10,000 nt of DNA from Rheinheimera sp. (lineage in GTDB: Bacteria > Pseudomonadota > Gammaproteobacteria > Enterobacterales > Alteromonadaceae), in assembly GCF_020217005.1 (NCBI RefSeq), contig NZ_JAIWOI010000101.1, positions 1-10,000 on the forward strand. Reading direction: 5' to 3'. Positions 1-7,153 of the stretch are shown here, piece by piece; within the stretch, counting starts at the first letter, position 1; every line of letters starts with the position of its first letter. The position numbers and the translations under genes are program-made. A model generated the notes under the pieces. That model saw only the letters and a list, made by a program, of their open reading frames with translations, was not told the origin of the DNA and did not search any database.

Positions 1-66
1 TTGCGATGGCGTGCTGCCAAAGCTGAAGTGGCGGTGTTTGCCACGATAGAAAACTGTTACACTCAT
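1..66 (-). CDS. 5' end of a divergent gene, possibly an M23-family peptidase (partial)
   Basis: An ATG on the minus strand at 66 opens a frame that stays open for all 22 codons to the window edge and reads MSVTVFYRGKHRHFSFGSTP then SQ. A GAGG ribosome binding site lies 4 bases upstream of the ATG (positions 71-74). The fragment is too short for a domain call. In Shewanella-like genomes, as I recall them, the gene beyond lpxC and a DUF721 gene, in the lpxC direction, is an M23-type peptidoglycan peptidase followed by secA. The peptidase identity is therefore inference from gene order. The start is 29 bases from the divergent dciA-like start. It could also be an unrelated small membrane or secreted protein; the visible part shows no hydrophobic segment. 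Confidence 0.5.
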   Translation of the reverse strand, partial: MSVTVFYRGKHRHFSFGSTPSQ

Positions 67-74
67 GCAACCTC

Positions 75-82
75 AGTATAAA
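75..82. promoter_or_regulatory. Possible overlapping divergent -10 elements
   Basis: The 29-base gap between the two divergent starts (67-95) has TATAAA on the plus strand (77-82) and, overlapping it, TATACT on the minus strand (80-75). Both resemble the sigma-70 -10 consensus. I see no convincing -35 at the right distance on either strand. If the plus-strand element works, the dciA-like transcript would begin about 5 to 7 bases before the ATG. This is weak evidence from sequence alone. Confidence 0.25.
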
Positions 83-95
83 TTCATAAGTTAAG

Positions 96-572
96 ATGGC
101 GCGCTATTCTCAGAAACCAATGGATCTAAGCCAGTTGCTGCAACAAAGCACTTTATTGTCGACCATGCAGCACGCCGATCTGTTGCGCCAACTTAATACC
201 GAATTAGCGCAGTTTCTGCAACTGGATCCAACCGGTTTTTGCAAAATTAGTACCATAAAAGCTGGGCGCTTAATTATTTTATGCCAATCTCCAGCCTGGG
301 CGACCCGGCTGAAAATGCAAAGAGAGGCCATTCTAGACAATTTTCGCCAGAAAATCTTGCCGGATTTGGCAGGTATTGACATAGAAGTGTCACCCAATAC
401 CCAGCTGCAGTATGTCAAAGCGGAAGAAATCAAAACTGAAGGACCTAAAATATCTGAACAAGCAGCTGTGTATTTACTGGCTTTAGCACAAAACAGTGAT
501 GGTGAATTAAAGCAGAAACTACAAAGGCTGGCAGAGCTGGCTCAAAAGCCTCGCCCTGCCCCGAAAACTTAA
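96..572 (+). CDS. dciA: DUF721 / DciA-like replicative helicase loader
   Basis: This encodes 158 residues. DciA-type (DUF721) proteins bind DnaB and help load the replicative helicase in bacteria that lack the phage-derived DnaC. Residues about 12-45 ([13 protein letters not shown] onward) form a predicted helical lead. Residues about 45-105 alternate strands and helices ([20 protein letters not shown], then [17 protein letters not shown] and IDIEVSP), as expected for the KH-like fold of this family. The tail (about 108-158) is charged, with two short helices and a PRPAPKT end, matching the flexible C-terminal region known to contact DnaB. An in-frame TAA at 87-89 makes the ATG at 96 the first possible ATG, but there is no good ribosome binding site. 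It is the only plus-strand gene here and converges on lpxC. Identity rests on fold-like pattern and gene neighbourhood, not on a catalytic motif. Confidence 0.8.
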   Translation: MARYSQKPMDLSQLLQQSTLLSTMQHADLLRQLNTELAQFLQLDPTGFCKISTIKAGRLIILCQSPAWATRLKMQREAILDNFRQKILPDLAGIDIEVSPNTQLQYVKAEEIKTEGPKISEQAAVYLLALAQNSDGELKQKLQRLAELAQKPRPAPKT

Positions 573-1480
573 GCTAACTGGGGAGCCAGATAAGATATCG
601 GCATTTGCGCTTCTTTGTCGAAGCTGACAAATTCCCAGTTGGCTTGTTCAGCCAGCACTGCGGACAATAGCTGGTTATTTAAAGCGTGGCCCGTTTTATA
701 AGAACGGAACTCGCCCAGAATGCTATAACCTGCCATATATAAATCGCCGATAGCATCCAGAATTTTGTGTTTGATAAATTCGTCTTCGTAACGCAGACCG
801 TCCTGGTTTAACACCCGGAACTCATCCAGCACTACCGCATTATCAAAACTACCGCCTAACGCCAGATTATTGGCGCGTAAGTATTCAATGTCCTGCAGGA
901 AACCAAAAGTACGGGCACGGCTGATGTCTTTAATAAAAGACGCAGCTGAGAAGTCCAGCTTCAGACGTTGTTTGGTCTCAGAAATCACAGGATGATCAAA
1001 GTCAATGGCGAAGTCCATGCGGAAACCGTGGTGAGGGACAAACTCAGCCCACTTATCACCGTCTTCCACCCGAACTTTTTGTTTAATACGGATAAACTTC
1101 TTGGCTTTTTTCTGTTCGCTGATACCGGCTTCCAGTAACAGATACACAAAAGGGTTGGCGCTGCCGTCCATAATTGGAATTTCGGCAGAGTCTACTTCGA
1201 TAAACAGGTTATCAATGCCTAAACCCGCTACCGCAGCCATTAAATGCTCGGTAGTGGACAGGCGCACGCCCTGGTCGTTGATCAAACACGTACACATTAC
1301 AGTGTCACCCACTAATTCAGGGGTAACTTTAAAATCAACGATCGGGTTCAGATCGACACGCCGGAAGACGATACCGGTATTATCAGGAGCAGGCCGGAGA
1401 GTAAGCGTAACCTTTTCTCCCTTATGTAAACCCACCCCGATCGAGCTGATTGATTTTGCAATGGTACGTTGTTTAATCAT
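569..1480 (-). CDS. lpxC: UDP-3-O-acyl-N-acetylglucosamine deacetylase LpxC
   Basis: This 303-residue zinc enzyme removes the acetyl group from UDP-3-O-acyl-GlcNAc in the cytoplasm, the committed step of lipid A synthesis. Length and sequence follow E. coli LpxC (305 residues) closely. The zinc ligands are present as His79, His238 and Asp242. The active-site residues Glu78, Thr191, Lys239, Asp246 and His265 also fall at the same numbers as in E. coli. The motifs EIPIMDGSA (100-108) and ISRARTFGF (186-194) are intact. The C-terminus ends in SYLAPQLA; the E. coli tail likewise ends in a nonpolar -LA signal read by the FtsH protease, so FtsH-controlled turnover is likely (inference). An AGGA site (1487-1490) lies 6 bases before the ATG. 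It is the last gene of the cluster, has its own promoter candidate, and its stop codon shares TTAA with the convergent dciA-like gene. Confidence 0.97.
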   Translation of the reverse strand: MIKQRTIAKSISSIGVGLHKGEKVTLTLRPAPDNTGIVFRRVDLNPIVDFKVTPELVGDTVMCTCLINDQGVRLSTTEHLMAAVAGLGIDNLFIEVDSAEIPIMDGSANPFVYLLLEAGISEQKKAKKFIRIKQKVRVEDGDKWAEFVPHHGFRMDFAIDFDHPVISETKQRLKLDFSAASFIKDISRARTFGFLQDIEYLRANNLALGGSFDNAVVLDEFRVLNQDGLRYEDEFIKHKILDAIGDLYMAGYSILGEFRSYKTGHALNNQLLSAVLAEQANWEFVSFDKEAQMPISYLAPQLA

Positions 1481-1489
1481 ATTTTTTCC

Positions 1490-1506
1490 TGTTCAAATAT
1501 TGAACA
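1490..1506. repeat. Inverted repeat just upstream of the lpxC ribosome binding site
   Basis: TGTTCAA-ATA-TTGAACA is a perfect inverted repeat with 7-base arms and a 3-base centre. On the lpxC strand its last base is the first A of the AGGA ribosome binding site. If transcription starts near 1518 it would lie in the 5' leader, at about +13 to +29. It could be an operator for a dimeric regulator or a small AU-rich hairpin next to the ribosome binding site. The sequence does not decide between these. Confidence 0.5.
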
Positions 1507-1524
1507 AAACCAAAATGGCGGCGA

Positions 1525-1553
1525 AGCATAACATAGCTGACCAGCTATGCCAA
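1525..1553 (-). promoter_or_regulatory. Candidate sigma-70 promoter for lpxC
   Basis: Reading the minus strand, TTGGCA (1553-1548, a 5 of 6 match to TTGACA) is followed by exactly 17 bases and TATGCT (1530-1525, 4 of 6 to TATAAT). The TGn extension of an extended -10 lies directly upstream of TATGCT. The predicted start near 1518 gives an untranslated leader of about 38 bases to the lpxC ATG. The promoter lies fully in the gap between ftsZ and lpxC. E. coli lpxC also has transcription separate from ftsZ, so a dedicated promoter is expected. Confidence 0.6.
1532..1549. repeat. Inverted repeat inside the lpxC promoter spacer
   Basis: CATAGCTG-AC-CAGCTATG (plus strand) is a perfect inverted repeat with 8-base arms and a 2-base centre. 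It fills almost the whole spacer between the proposed -35 and -10 of lpxC and overlaps the -35 by two bases. No T-run follows on either strand, so it is not an intrinsic terminator. Its position suits an operator site or a transcript hairpin at the end of the ftsZ message. Confidence 0.5.
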
Positions 1554-1573
1554 CCTTTGAGCCTTTTGTCAGT

Positions 1574-1591
1574 TGACTAAAAAATTAGTCA
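1574..1591. repeat. Inverted repeat centred beside the ftsZ stop codon
   Basis: TGACTAA-AAAA-TTAGTCA is a perfect inverted repeat with 7-base arms, and beyond one mismatch two more bases pair (1571-1572 with 1593-1594). The ftsZ stop TAA (1587-1585) lies in the 5' arm on the coding strand. The ftsZ transcript could fold here into a hairpin with a UUUU loop. No T-run follows, so termination is unlikely; protection or processing of the ftsZ 3' end is possible. Confidence 0.5.
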
Positions 1592-2769
1592 GCTTGTTTA
1601 CGTAAAAACGCCGGAATATCGAAAATATCGATGTTCGCTTGTTTTTCCGCTACAGGTTTGCTTTGTGCTACCGGGGCTTCCAGCTGAGCCTGTGACAGAT
1701 CACGGGCCGCGTTACCCTGATGCGAGTAGCTTGTACCAGCACTGCCATAAACGTGCGCTGAACGTACTGGTTCATGACGGTGAGTTGGCACCAGACTGAT
1801 GTCAGGCTTACGTTCAGCACCTATACCAGTGGCAACCACAGTGACACGAAGTTCGTCAGACATATCAGGATCAATCACAGCGCCTACTACAACAGTAGCA
1901 TTTTCTGAGGCAAATGCTTTCACCGCATTACCCACAGTCTCAAACTCTTCAATGCTGATATCCAGACCAGCAGTGATATTCACCAGAATACCCTTAGCGC
2001 CAGACAGATCGATATCTTCCAGTAATGGGCTGGAAATGGCTTGTTCAGCCGCTTCTTCAGCACGGTCTGGACCTGAAGCCCGGCCAGTACCCATCATGGC
2101 AGTACCCATTTCCGACATTACTGTGCGCACGTCGGCGAAATCGACGTTAATCAGGCCAGGGCGGGTAATCAGCTCAGCTATACCTTGCACTGCACCTAAC
2201 AGCACGTTGTTGGCCGCTTTGAACGCGTCCAGCAAGCTGGTGCCTTTGCCTAAGACTTTTAATAACTTGTCGTTAGGAATAGTGATCAAAGAGTCAACGT
2301 GTTTTGCCAGTTCAGCAATACCTTCGTCCGCATAAGCAGAACGCTTTTTACCTTCAAACGGGAATGGCTTAGTGACAACAGCCACAGTCAGGATCCCCAT
2401 TTCGCGGGCGACTTCAGCCACTATAGGAGCAGCACCAGTACCAGTACCACCGCCCATGCCGGCCGCGATAAAGATCATGTCTGCGCCTTGCAGCGTTTTC
2501 TTGATGGTTTCACGGTCTTCTTCTGCCGACTTACGGCCCACTTCTGGATTAGCACCTGCGCCTAAACCTTTAGTCACACCAGCACCTAATTGCAACGTCA
2601 TATGAGCTGACGAATTACGTAACGCCTGCGCGTCGGTATTAGCTGCAATAAATTCAACACCTTCGATGTTGCTTGCAACCATATACTCAACAGCGTTACC
2701 GCCACCACCACCAACACCTATGACTTTAATGACAGCTTCTTCGCTGTGGTTTTCCATTAACTCAAACAT
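1585..2769 (-). CDS. ftsZ: Cell division protein FtsZ (tubulin-like GTPase)
   Basis: This 394-residue GTPase polymerises at midcell into the Z-ring, which organises the divisome. The nucleotide-binding N-terminal domain starts with GVGGGGGNAV (18-27) and carries the tubulin signature GGGTGTG (106-112). The T7 synergy loop NVDFADV (208-214) supplies Asp210 and Asp213, which complete GTP hydrolysis in the neighbouring subunit. A C-terminal domain to about residue 320 is followed by a low-complexity linker (about 325-378). The conserved tail DIPAFLRKQAD, identical to the E. coli end, binds FtsA and ZipA. The protein is slightly longer than E. coli FtsZ (383), mainly in the linker. A strong GGAG site (2778-2781) 8 bases from the ATG fits the high expression FtsZ needs. 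It follows ftsA after 37 bases. Confidence 0.98.
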   Translation of the reverse strand: MFELMENHSEEAVIKVIGVGGGGGNAVEYMVASNIEGVEFIAANTDAQALRNSSAHMTLQLGAGVTKGLGAGANPEVGRKSAEEDRETIKKTLQGADMIFIAAGMGGGTGTGAAPIVAEVAREMGILTVAVVTKPFPFEGKKRSAYADEGIAELAKHVDSLITIPNDKLLKVLGKGTSLLDAFKAANNVLLGAVQGIAELITRPGLINVDFADVRTVMSEMGTAMMGTGRASGPDRAEEAAEQAISSPLLEDIDLSGAKGILVNITAGLDISIEEFETVGNAVKAFASENATVVVGAVIDPDMSDELRVTVVATGIGAERKPDISLVPTHRHEPVRSAHVYGSAGTSYSHQGNAARDLSQAQLEAPVAQSKPVAEKQANIDIFDIPAFLRKQAD

Positions 2770-2806
2770 AGCTCTCTCTCCGTTTTAGTACGCTTACTCA
2801 AAAAAG

Positions 2807-4042
2807 TTAAAATTCGCCTTTAAACCAGCTGGTGAGTCGTTTCACCATGCCGCCGACTGACTCGCGGGCAGCGACAGCTTTTTTCTGCTGGGTCCGCATG
2901 TCTTTTCCATAAATCAGTAAACCCACTACGCTAGCGTAGGCCGGGTCCTGTACATATTCTCTTAAACCTGTAATGCCAATCGGATAACCCAAACGCACCG
3001 GCATCTGGAACACGTCTTCAGCAAACTCAATCGCACCTTCCATTTTGGCGGTACCACCAGTCAGCACTATGCCAGCGGCAATTTGTTCTTCCAGACCGCT
3101 GCTTCGAATCTCTTCCAGCACCAGTTCAAATAACTCCTGGTAGCGCGGTTCTACCACTTCAGCCAGGGTGTGGCGTGACATGCTGCGGGCAGGACGACCA
3201 CCCACACTTGGCACTTCAATGTTTTCTTCTTTACCTACCATGCTGCGCAGCGCACAGGCGTATTGCACTTTAATATCTTCGGCGTGGCCTAAAGGCGTGC
3301 GGAAGATTTTGGCAATATCGCTGGTGACCTGATTACCAGCCACAGGGATCACCGCGGTATGGCGCAAAGCACCATTAGTAAAGACCGAGATATCTATAGT
3401 ACCGCCGCCCATATCGACCACACAGACACCCAACTCTTTTTCATCGTCCGTCAGCACGGCATAGCTGGATGCCAAAGACGAGAAAATCAGCTGGTCGACA
3501 TGCAGCTCGCAGCGCTCCGCACATTTTTCGATATTTTTTGCCATATCATTGGCACACGTGATGATGTGAGCCTTGGCTTCCATCCGCACTCCAGACATAC
3601 CGATTGGGCTTTTAATACCTTCCTGCATGTCGACTGAAAATTCCTGTGGCAACACATGCAACATGCGACGCTCAGCTGAAATAGGCACTGATTTGGCCGC
3701 ATGAATCACATTGATCACATCTTCAGCTGTCACTTCGGCGTCATTAATAGGCACCATGCCACTCTCGTTCTGACAACGAATATGCTTACCGGTAATACCT
3801 AAATACACAGAAGACACACGACAATCTGCCATCAGTTCGGCTTCTTCCACGGCGCGACGCACGGACTGCACCACCAGGTTCAGATCGTTGACTCCGCCTT
3901 TGTCCATGCCACGTGCTACGTGAGTACCTACACCTACGATACTCAATTGATTATCAGCGGTAATTTCACCCACTAAGGCTTTTACCTGTGCTGTGCCTAT
4001 ATCTAAGCCAACGATAAGATCACGTTCTGTCGACTTTGTCAT
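2807..4042 (-). CDS. ftsA: Cell division protein FtsA (actin-like Z-ring membrane anchor)
   Basis: With the start chosen here this is 411 residues (E. coli 420). FtsA binds ATP, tethers FtsZ to the inner membrane and recruits later division proteins. The actin-fold phosphate motifs are present: LDIGT (13-17), VVDMGGGTIDISV (208-220) and the adenosine motif GIVLTGGTA (324-332). The FtsA-specific 1C subdomain lies at about 80-165 (GKHIRCQNESGMVPI onward). The last 16 residues (VGGMVKRLTSWFKGEF) form the amphipathic membrane-targeting helix. The frame is open to an ATG at 4108, but that would add 22 residues (MICVMTLASLYAGSKRQ onward) not found in the family and would overlap ftsQ by 89 bases. 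The ATG at 4042 gives the family N-terminus with a weak AGAG site. The gene start overlaps the ftsQ end by 23 bases. Confidence 0.97.
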   Translation of the reverse strand: MTKSTERDLIVGLDIGTAQVKALVGEITADNQLSIVGVGTHVARGMDKGGVNDLNLVVQSVRRAVEEAELMADCRVSSVYLGITGKHIRCQNESGMVPINDAEVTAEDVINVIHAAKSVPISAERRMLHVLPQEFSVDMQEGIKSPIGMSGVRMEAKAHIITCANDMAKNIEKCAERCELHVDQLIFSSLASSYAVLTDDEKELGVCVVDMGGGTIDISVFTNGALRHTAVIPVAGNQVTSDIAKIFRTPLGHAEDIKVQYACALRSMVGKEENIEVPSVGGRPARSMSRHTLAEVVEPRYQELFELVLEEIRSSGLEEQIAAGIVLTGGTAKMEGAIEFAEDVFQMPVRLGYPIGITGLREYVQDPAYASVVGLLIYGKDMRTQQKKAVAARESVGGMVKRLTSWFKGEF

Positions 4043-4796
4043 CTTGTTCTCTTTGTTCTGGCGTTTCGACCCAGCGTACAGCGACGCCAGTGTCATAACG
4101 CAAATCAACTTCGGCGACTGCCTGAGTTTTATGTTTACTAATCACAGGGTACAAATCGATAAACCGCTGCACCCGCTTTGCCGTATCTTCCCGGCCCAGA
4201 GTCAATTGAATGCCCTCTGCTAAATTCAACTGCCAGGCCTGACGGGCTGACACTGTGAGTCCAGTCGCAGCATGGCTGTGCACCTGCAACATCTGATTCA
4301 ATTGATTGAACATGGTCAGTGCATCCTGCTCGGCCCCGTCCGGACCTTGTAACTTTGGTAATGGCTGTTTTAGTTCAGCGACAGGAGCGACAAAGACCTG
4401 ACCTTGTTGGTTGAGTAAATAATGGTCATTCCATATCGCGACTGGCTTATGTTCAGTCACCACCACCACGAGCGTATCAGGCCATTGTTTGCGCACGGCT
4501 GCCTGAGCTACCCAGGGTTGTTGCTGCAGAAACAGCTGCACCTGATCCACGTTCAAATTAAAAAAGTTACCCAGATACTGTTGCTGCAGTTTTTGATTTA
4601 AACCTGCCGGCTGGATCTGGGAAAAATCGCCATAGACCTTCACCTGCTGGATAGGAGCACTTTGTTGATCCTGACTCCAAAGCCAGATCTGATAACCTAA
4701 CCAGCAAACAAACCAGACAGAAAAACAGAAAAACAGTACACCAGCCCAGAAGGCTTTGTTCATTGGTGTTTTAACTGTCTTGCCATTTTTTGTCAT
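4020..4796 (-). CDS. ftsQ: Cell division protein FtsQ
   Basis: This 258-residue bitopic inner-membrane protein (E. coli 276) links early and late divisome parts through the FtsQ-FtsB-FtsL complex. A short positively charged cytoplasmic tail (1-14) is followed by one membrane span (about 15-40, rich in F, W and V). A periplasmic POTRA domain (about 48-118, from IQQVKVYGDF to WPDTLVVVVTEHKPVAIW) comes next, then the beta domain (about 120-245) ending in EVDLRYDTGVAVRW. Glutamine is unusually frequent in 41-95. It starts inside the ddl stop codon (ATGA overlap) without a clear ribosome binding site, which points to translational coupling with ddl. Its last eight codons overlap the start of ftsA. 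Confidence 0.95.
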   Translation of the reverse strand: MTKNGKTVKTPMNKAFWAGVLFFCFSVWFVCWLGYQIWLWSQDQQSAPIQQVKVYGDFSQIQPAGLNQKLQQQYLGNFFNLNVDQVQLFLQQQPWVAQAAVRKQWPDTLVVVVTEHKPVAIWNDHYLLNQQGQVFVAPVAELKQPLPKLQGPDGAEQDALTMFNQLNQMLQVHSHAATGLTVSARQAWQLNLAEGIQLTLGREDTAKRVQRFIDLYPVISKHKTQAVAEVDLRYDTGVAVRWVETPEQREQDDKVDRT

Positions 4797-5707
4797 AAGG
4801 TCTGTTCTAAAATCTGTAAAACTAACTGCTCAAAAGTTAAACCCGCAGCTTTAGCCGCCATAGGTACCAAAGACTTCTCTGTCATACCTGGCACAGTATT
4901 CACTTCCAGCAGATAAAAGTTGCCCAGTTCGTCCAGCATGGCGTCAACGCGACCCCAGCCTGATGCACCTACTGCAGTAAAAGCTGCGGCAGCGGCTTGT
5001 TGTAACACAGCAGTCTGATCGGCAGTTAAAGGCGCAGGACAAAGGTATTCTGTGCTATTGGACTGATACTTGGCTTCATAATCATAAAAAGAGCGGGGTG
5101 TACGCATTTCTACGACTGGCAACGCCTTACCATTTAATACTGTCACAGTAAATTCGCGGCCCTGGATCCACTGTTCAACCAGTACATCCGTATCGTACTT
5201 AAAAGCCAGCGCTAAGGCTTGTTCCAGTTCTTCAGCAGTGCTCGCTGCACTCATGCCGATGCTGGAACCTTCATTGGCTGGTTTCACCATCACTTTACCA
5301 GCTAATTGCTGCAAAATATCCTGATAATTCAGTTGTTTTCCAGCTTGCGCCACTAAAAATTTTGCCGTAGGCAGACCCTGAGCCTGAAACAGCCATTTGC
5401 AACGGATTTTATCCATCGCCAAAGCTGAACCTAAGACGCGGCTACCGGTGTAAGGCAAGCCCATTAACTGCAAGGCCCCCTGCATAGTACCGTCTTCACC
5501 ACCACGGCCATGCAGAACTATAAATACACGGTCAAAACCAGCAGCAGTCAAAGCACTTAATGGCTGTTCCTTTGGGTCAAAAGCATGGGCGTCGACACCT
5601 TGCTTTTGCAAAGCCGCTAACACGGCAGCGCCTGAACGTAACGATACGTCGCGTTCAGCTGAGGTTCCCCCCAGCAGTACAGCTACTTTGCCAAATTTGC
5701 TGCTCAT
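4793..5707 (-). CDS. ddl: D-alanine--D-alanine ligase (DdlB type)
   Basis: This 304-residue ATP-grasp enzyme (E. coli DdlB 306) joins two D-alanines for the murein precursor in the cytoplasm. The N-terminal LLGGTSAERD (11-20) holds catalytic Glu18, and HGRGGEDG (66-73) follows. The ATP-binding lysines are Lys100 in MDK and Lys142 in VKP. The mobile loop FYDYEAKY ends in Tyr214, matching E. coli Tyr216. The metal and phosphate residues Arg253, Asp255, Glu268 and Asn270 are present, and MTEKSLVP gives Ser279 (E. coli Ser281). It is the DdlB form by its place between murC and ftsQ. The ATG lies 3 bases after the murC stop; a GAGGGAG ribosome binding site (5716-5722) is embedded in the last murC codons. 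Confidence 0.97.
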   Translation of the reverse strand: MSSKFGKVAVLLGGTSAERDVSLRSGAAVLAALQKQGVDAHAFDPKEQPLSALTAAGFDRVFIVLHGRGGEDGTMQGALQLMGLPYTGSRVLGSALAMDKIRCKWLFQAQGLPTAKFLVAQAGKQLNYQDILQQLAGKVMVKPANEGSSIGMSAASTAEELEQALALAFKYDTDVLVEQWIQGREFTVTVLNGKALPVVEMRTPRSFYDYEAKYQSNSTEYLCPAPLTADQTAVLQQAAAAAFTAVGASGWGRVDAMLDELGNFYLLEVNTVPGMTEKSLVPMAAKAAGLTFEQLVLQILEQTL

Positions 5708-5710
5708 ACT

Positions 5711-7153
5711 TCAAGCTCCCTCGTTTGGTTTTAATGCAGAAATTGCTAATTTAGCGGCCGCCAGTTGCTTGGCCAGCGCACCTATATTGCCAGCACCCTG
5801 GGTCAGTAACACATCACCGTCCTGCAGTACGTCGGCTAAAGCTGCAGGTAAGTCGGCAGGCGTGGCCACATAAATCGGGTCAAGCTGACCACGGGCGCGG
5901 ATAGAACGACATAAACTGCGGCTGTCTGCTCCCGGAATAACGGCTTCACCTGCTCCGTATACTTCCAGCAATAACAATAAATCAACAGAGGACAGCACTT
6001 TGGCAAAGTCCTCATACAAATCACGGGTTCTGGTGTACCTGTGTGGCTGATAAGCCATCACAATCCGGCGCTCCGGCCAGGCATTGCGCGCAGCAGCTAA
6101 AGTGGCTGCCACTTCGCTTGGATGGTGACCATAATCATCAACCAGTAGCACTTTGCCACGACCAGTCTCAAACTCACCGTATTGCTCAAAACGCCGGCCT
6201 ATGCCCTCAAATTTTTTCAGCGCAGCTAAAATGGCATCCGTTGCTATGCCTTCGTCTTTTGCTACCGCAAATGCTGCAGTGGCATTTAGCGCATTGTGAC
6301 GGCCCGCTAAATTCAATTCGATCGAACTGACCACCCCAGCTTTATCTGTGATGACAAAGTGGCTTTGAGTACCACTTTGGCTAAAGTGACTGATGACATA
6401 ATCTGCATCTTCACTAAAACCATAGGTAATGACAAAACGGCCGATCTGCGGTATCAACTCACGCACTACAACATCGTCAATACACATCACTGCAACACCA
6501 TAAAATGGCAGGTTATGGCAAAACTCCAGGTAAGTGGCTTTCATTTTTTCAAAGTCACCCTGGTAGGTTTCCATATGATCAGCTTCGATATTGGTGATCA
6601 CTGACGCCATAGGTTGCAAATGCAGGAAGGACGCGTCACTTTCGTCTGCTTCAGCTATTAAATAACGACCAGCGCCAAGGCGGGCATTAGTGCCAGCGGA
6701 ATTCAATAAGCCGCCGATCACAAAAGTAGGGTCTGTACCTGCTTCAGCAAAAATCGAAGCTATTAAACTGGTAGTGGTGGTTTTACCGTGCGTACCGGCT
6801 ATAGCTATGCCATGACGGAAGCGCATTAATTCTGCCAGCATTTCCGCTCTGCGTACCACCGGAATCCGGTGTTCAATAGCGGCCGCCACTTCAGGGTTAT
6901 CGGTTTTGATGGCGCTGGAGACCACTACTACACTGGCGCCCTCAATATTCTCCGCTTTATGACCAATGACAATACAGGCGCCTAGAGCGGCAAGACGGTC
7001 GACCACAGGGTTGGGCGCTATATCTGAACCTGATACTTTATAACCTTCATTGACTAATACTTCGGCAATCCCACCCATACCAGCGCCGCCGATCCCGACG
7101 AAATGGATCCGCTCTACCCTGCGCATTGCATTTTTATTTTGTTGGTTGCTCAT
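5711..7153 (-). CDS. murC: UDP-N-acetylmuramate--L-alanine ligase MurC
   Basis: This 480-residue cytoplasmic Mur ligase (E. coli 491) uses ATP to attach L-alanine to UDP-MurNAc, the first amino acid of the stem peptide. The N-terminal Rossmann-like domain binds the UDP sugar ([17 protein letters not shown], 17-33). The central ATPase domain has the P-loop GTHGKT (120-125), EADESDASF (168-176) and [11 protein letters not shown] (187-197). [12 protein letters not shown] (283-294) leads into the C-terminal domain with DDYGHHPSE (339-347) and QPHRYTRT (369-376). The long MurC-type N-domain and DYGHHP motif separate it from MurD, MurE and MurF; Mpl is excluded by gene context and overall fit. The start overlaps the murG stop as ATGA. 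An AGG lies about 9 bases upstream inside murG. Confidence 0.97.
   Translation of the reverse strand: MSNQQNKNAMRRVERIHFVGIGGAGMGGIAEVLVNEGYKVSGSDIAPNPVVDRLAALGACIVIGHKAENIEGASVVVVSSAIKTDNPEVAAAIEHRIPVVRRAEMLAELMRFRHGIAIAGTHGKTTTTSLIASIFAEAGTDPTFVIGGLLNSAGTNARLGAGRYLIAEADESDASFLHLQPMASVITNIEADHMETYQGDFEKMKATYLEFCHNLPFYGVAVMCIDDVVVRELIPQIGRFVITYGFSEDADYVISHFSQSGTQSHFVITDKAGVVSSIELNLAGRHNALNATAAFAVAKDEGIATDAILAALKKFEGIGRRFEQYGEFETGRGKVLLVDDYGHHPSEVAATLAAARNAWPERRIVMAYQPHRYTRTRDLYEDFAKVLSSVDLLLLLEVYGAGEAVIPGADSRSLCRSIRARGQLDPIYVATPADLPAALADVLQDGDVLLTQGAGNIGALAKQLAAAKLAISALKPNEGA

Noticed and set aside
1525..1549. Intrinsic terminator after ftsZ formed by the 1532-1549 inverted repeat
   Set aside because: No run of T follows the stem on the minus strand; the sequence continues into a good -10 element instead.
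1101..1580. Plus-strand open frame of 159 codons across lpxC and the ftsZ-lpxC gap
   Set aside because: It is antisense to lpxC over most of its length, has composition of a reversed coding strand and no recognisable motif.
1799..2335. Plus-strand open frame of 178 codons opposite ftsZ
   Set aside because: Serine, threonine, proline and alanine rich shadow of the highly conserved ftsZ reading frame; no domain or ribosome binding site seen.
2800..2830. Possible terminator between ftsA and ftsZ (six T on the minus strand at 2805-2800)
   Set aside because: The only stem upstream is a short A/T-only pairing with no GC-rich arm, and termination here would cut ftsZ from the cluster.
4043..4108. 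Longer ftsA start at 4108 (433 residues)
   Set aside because: The extra 22 residues have no counterpart in the FtsA family as I know it and would overlap ftsQ by 89 bases; the ATG at 4042 gives the expected N-terminus.
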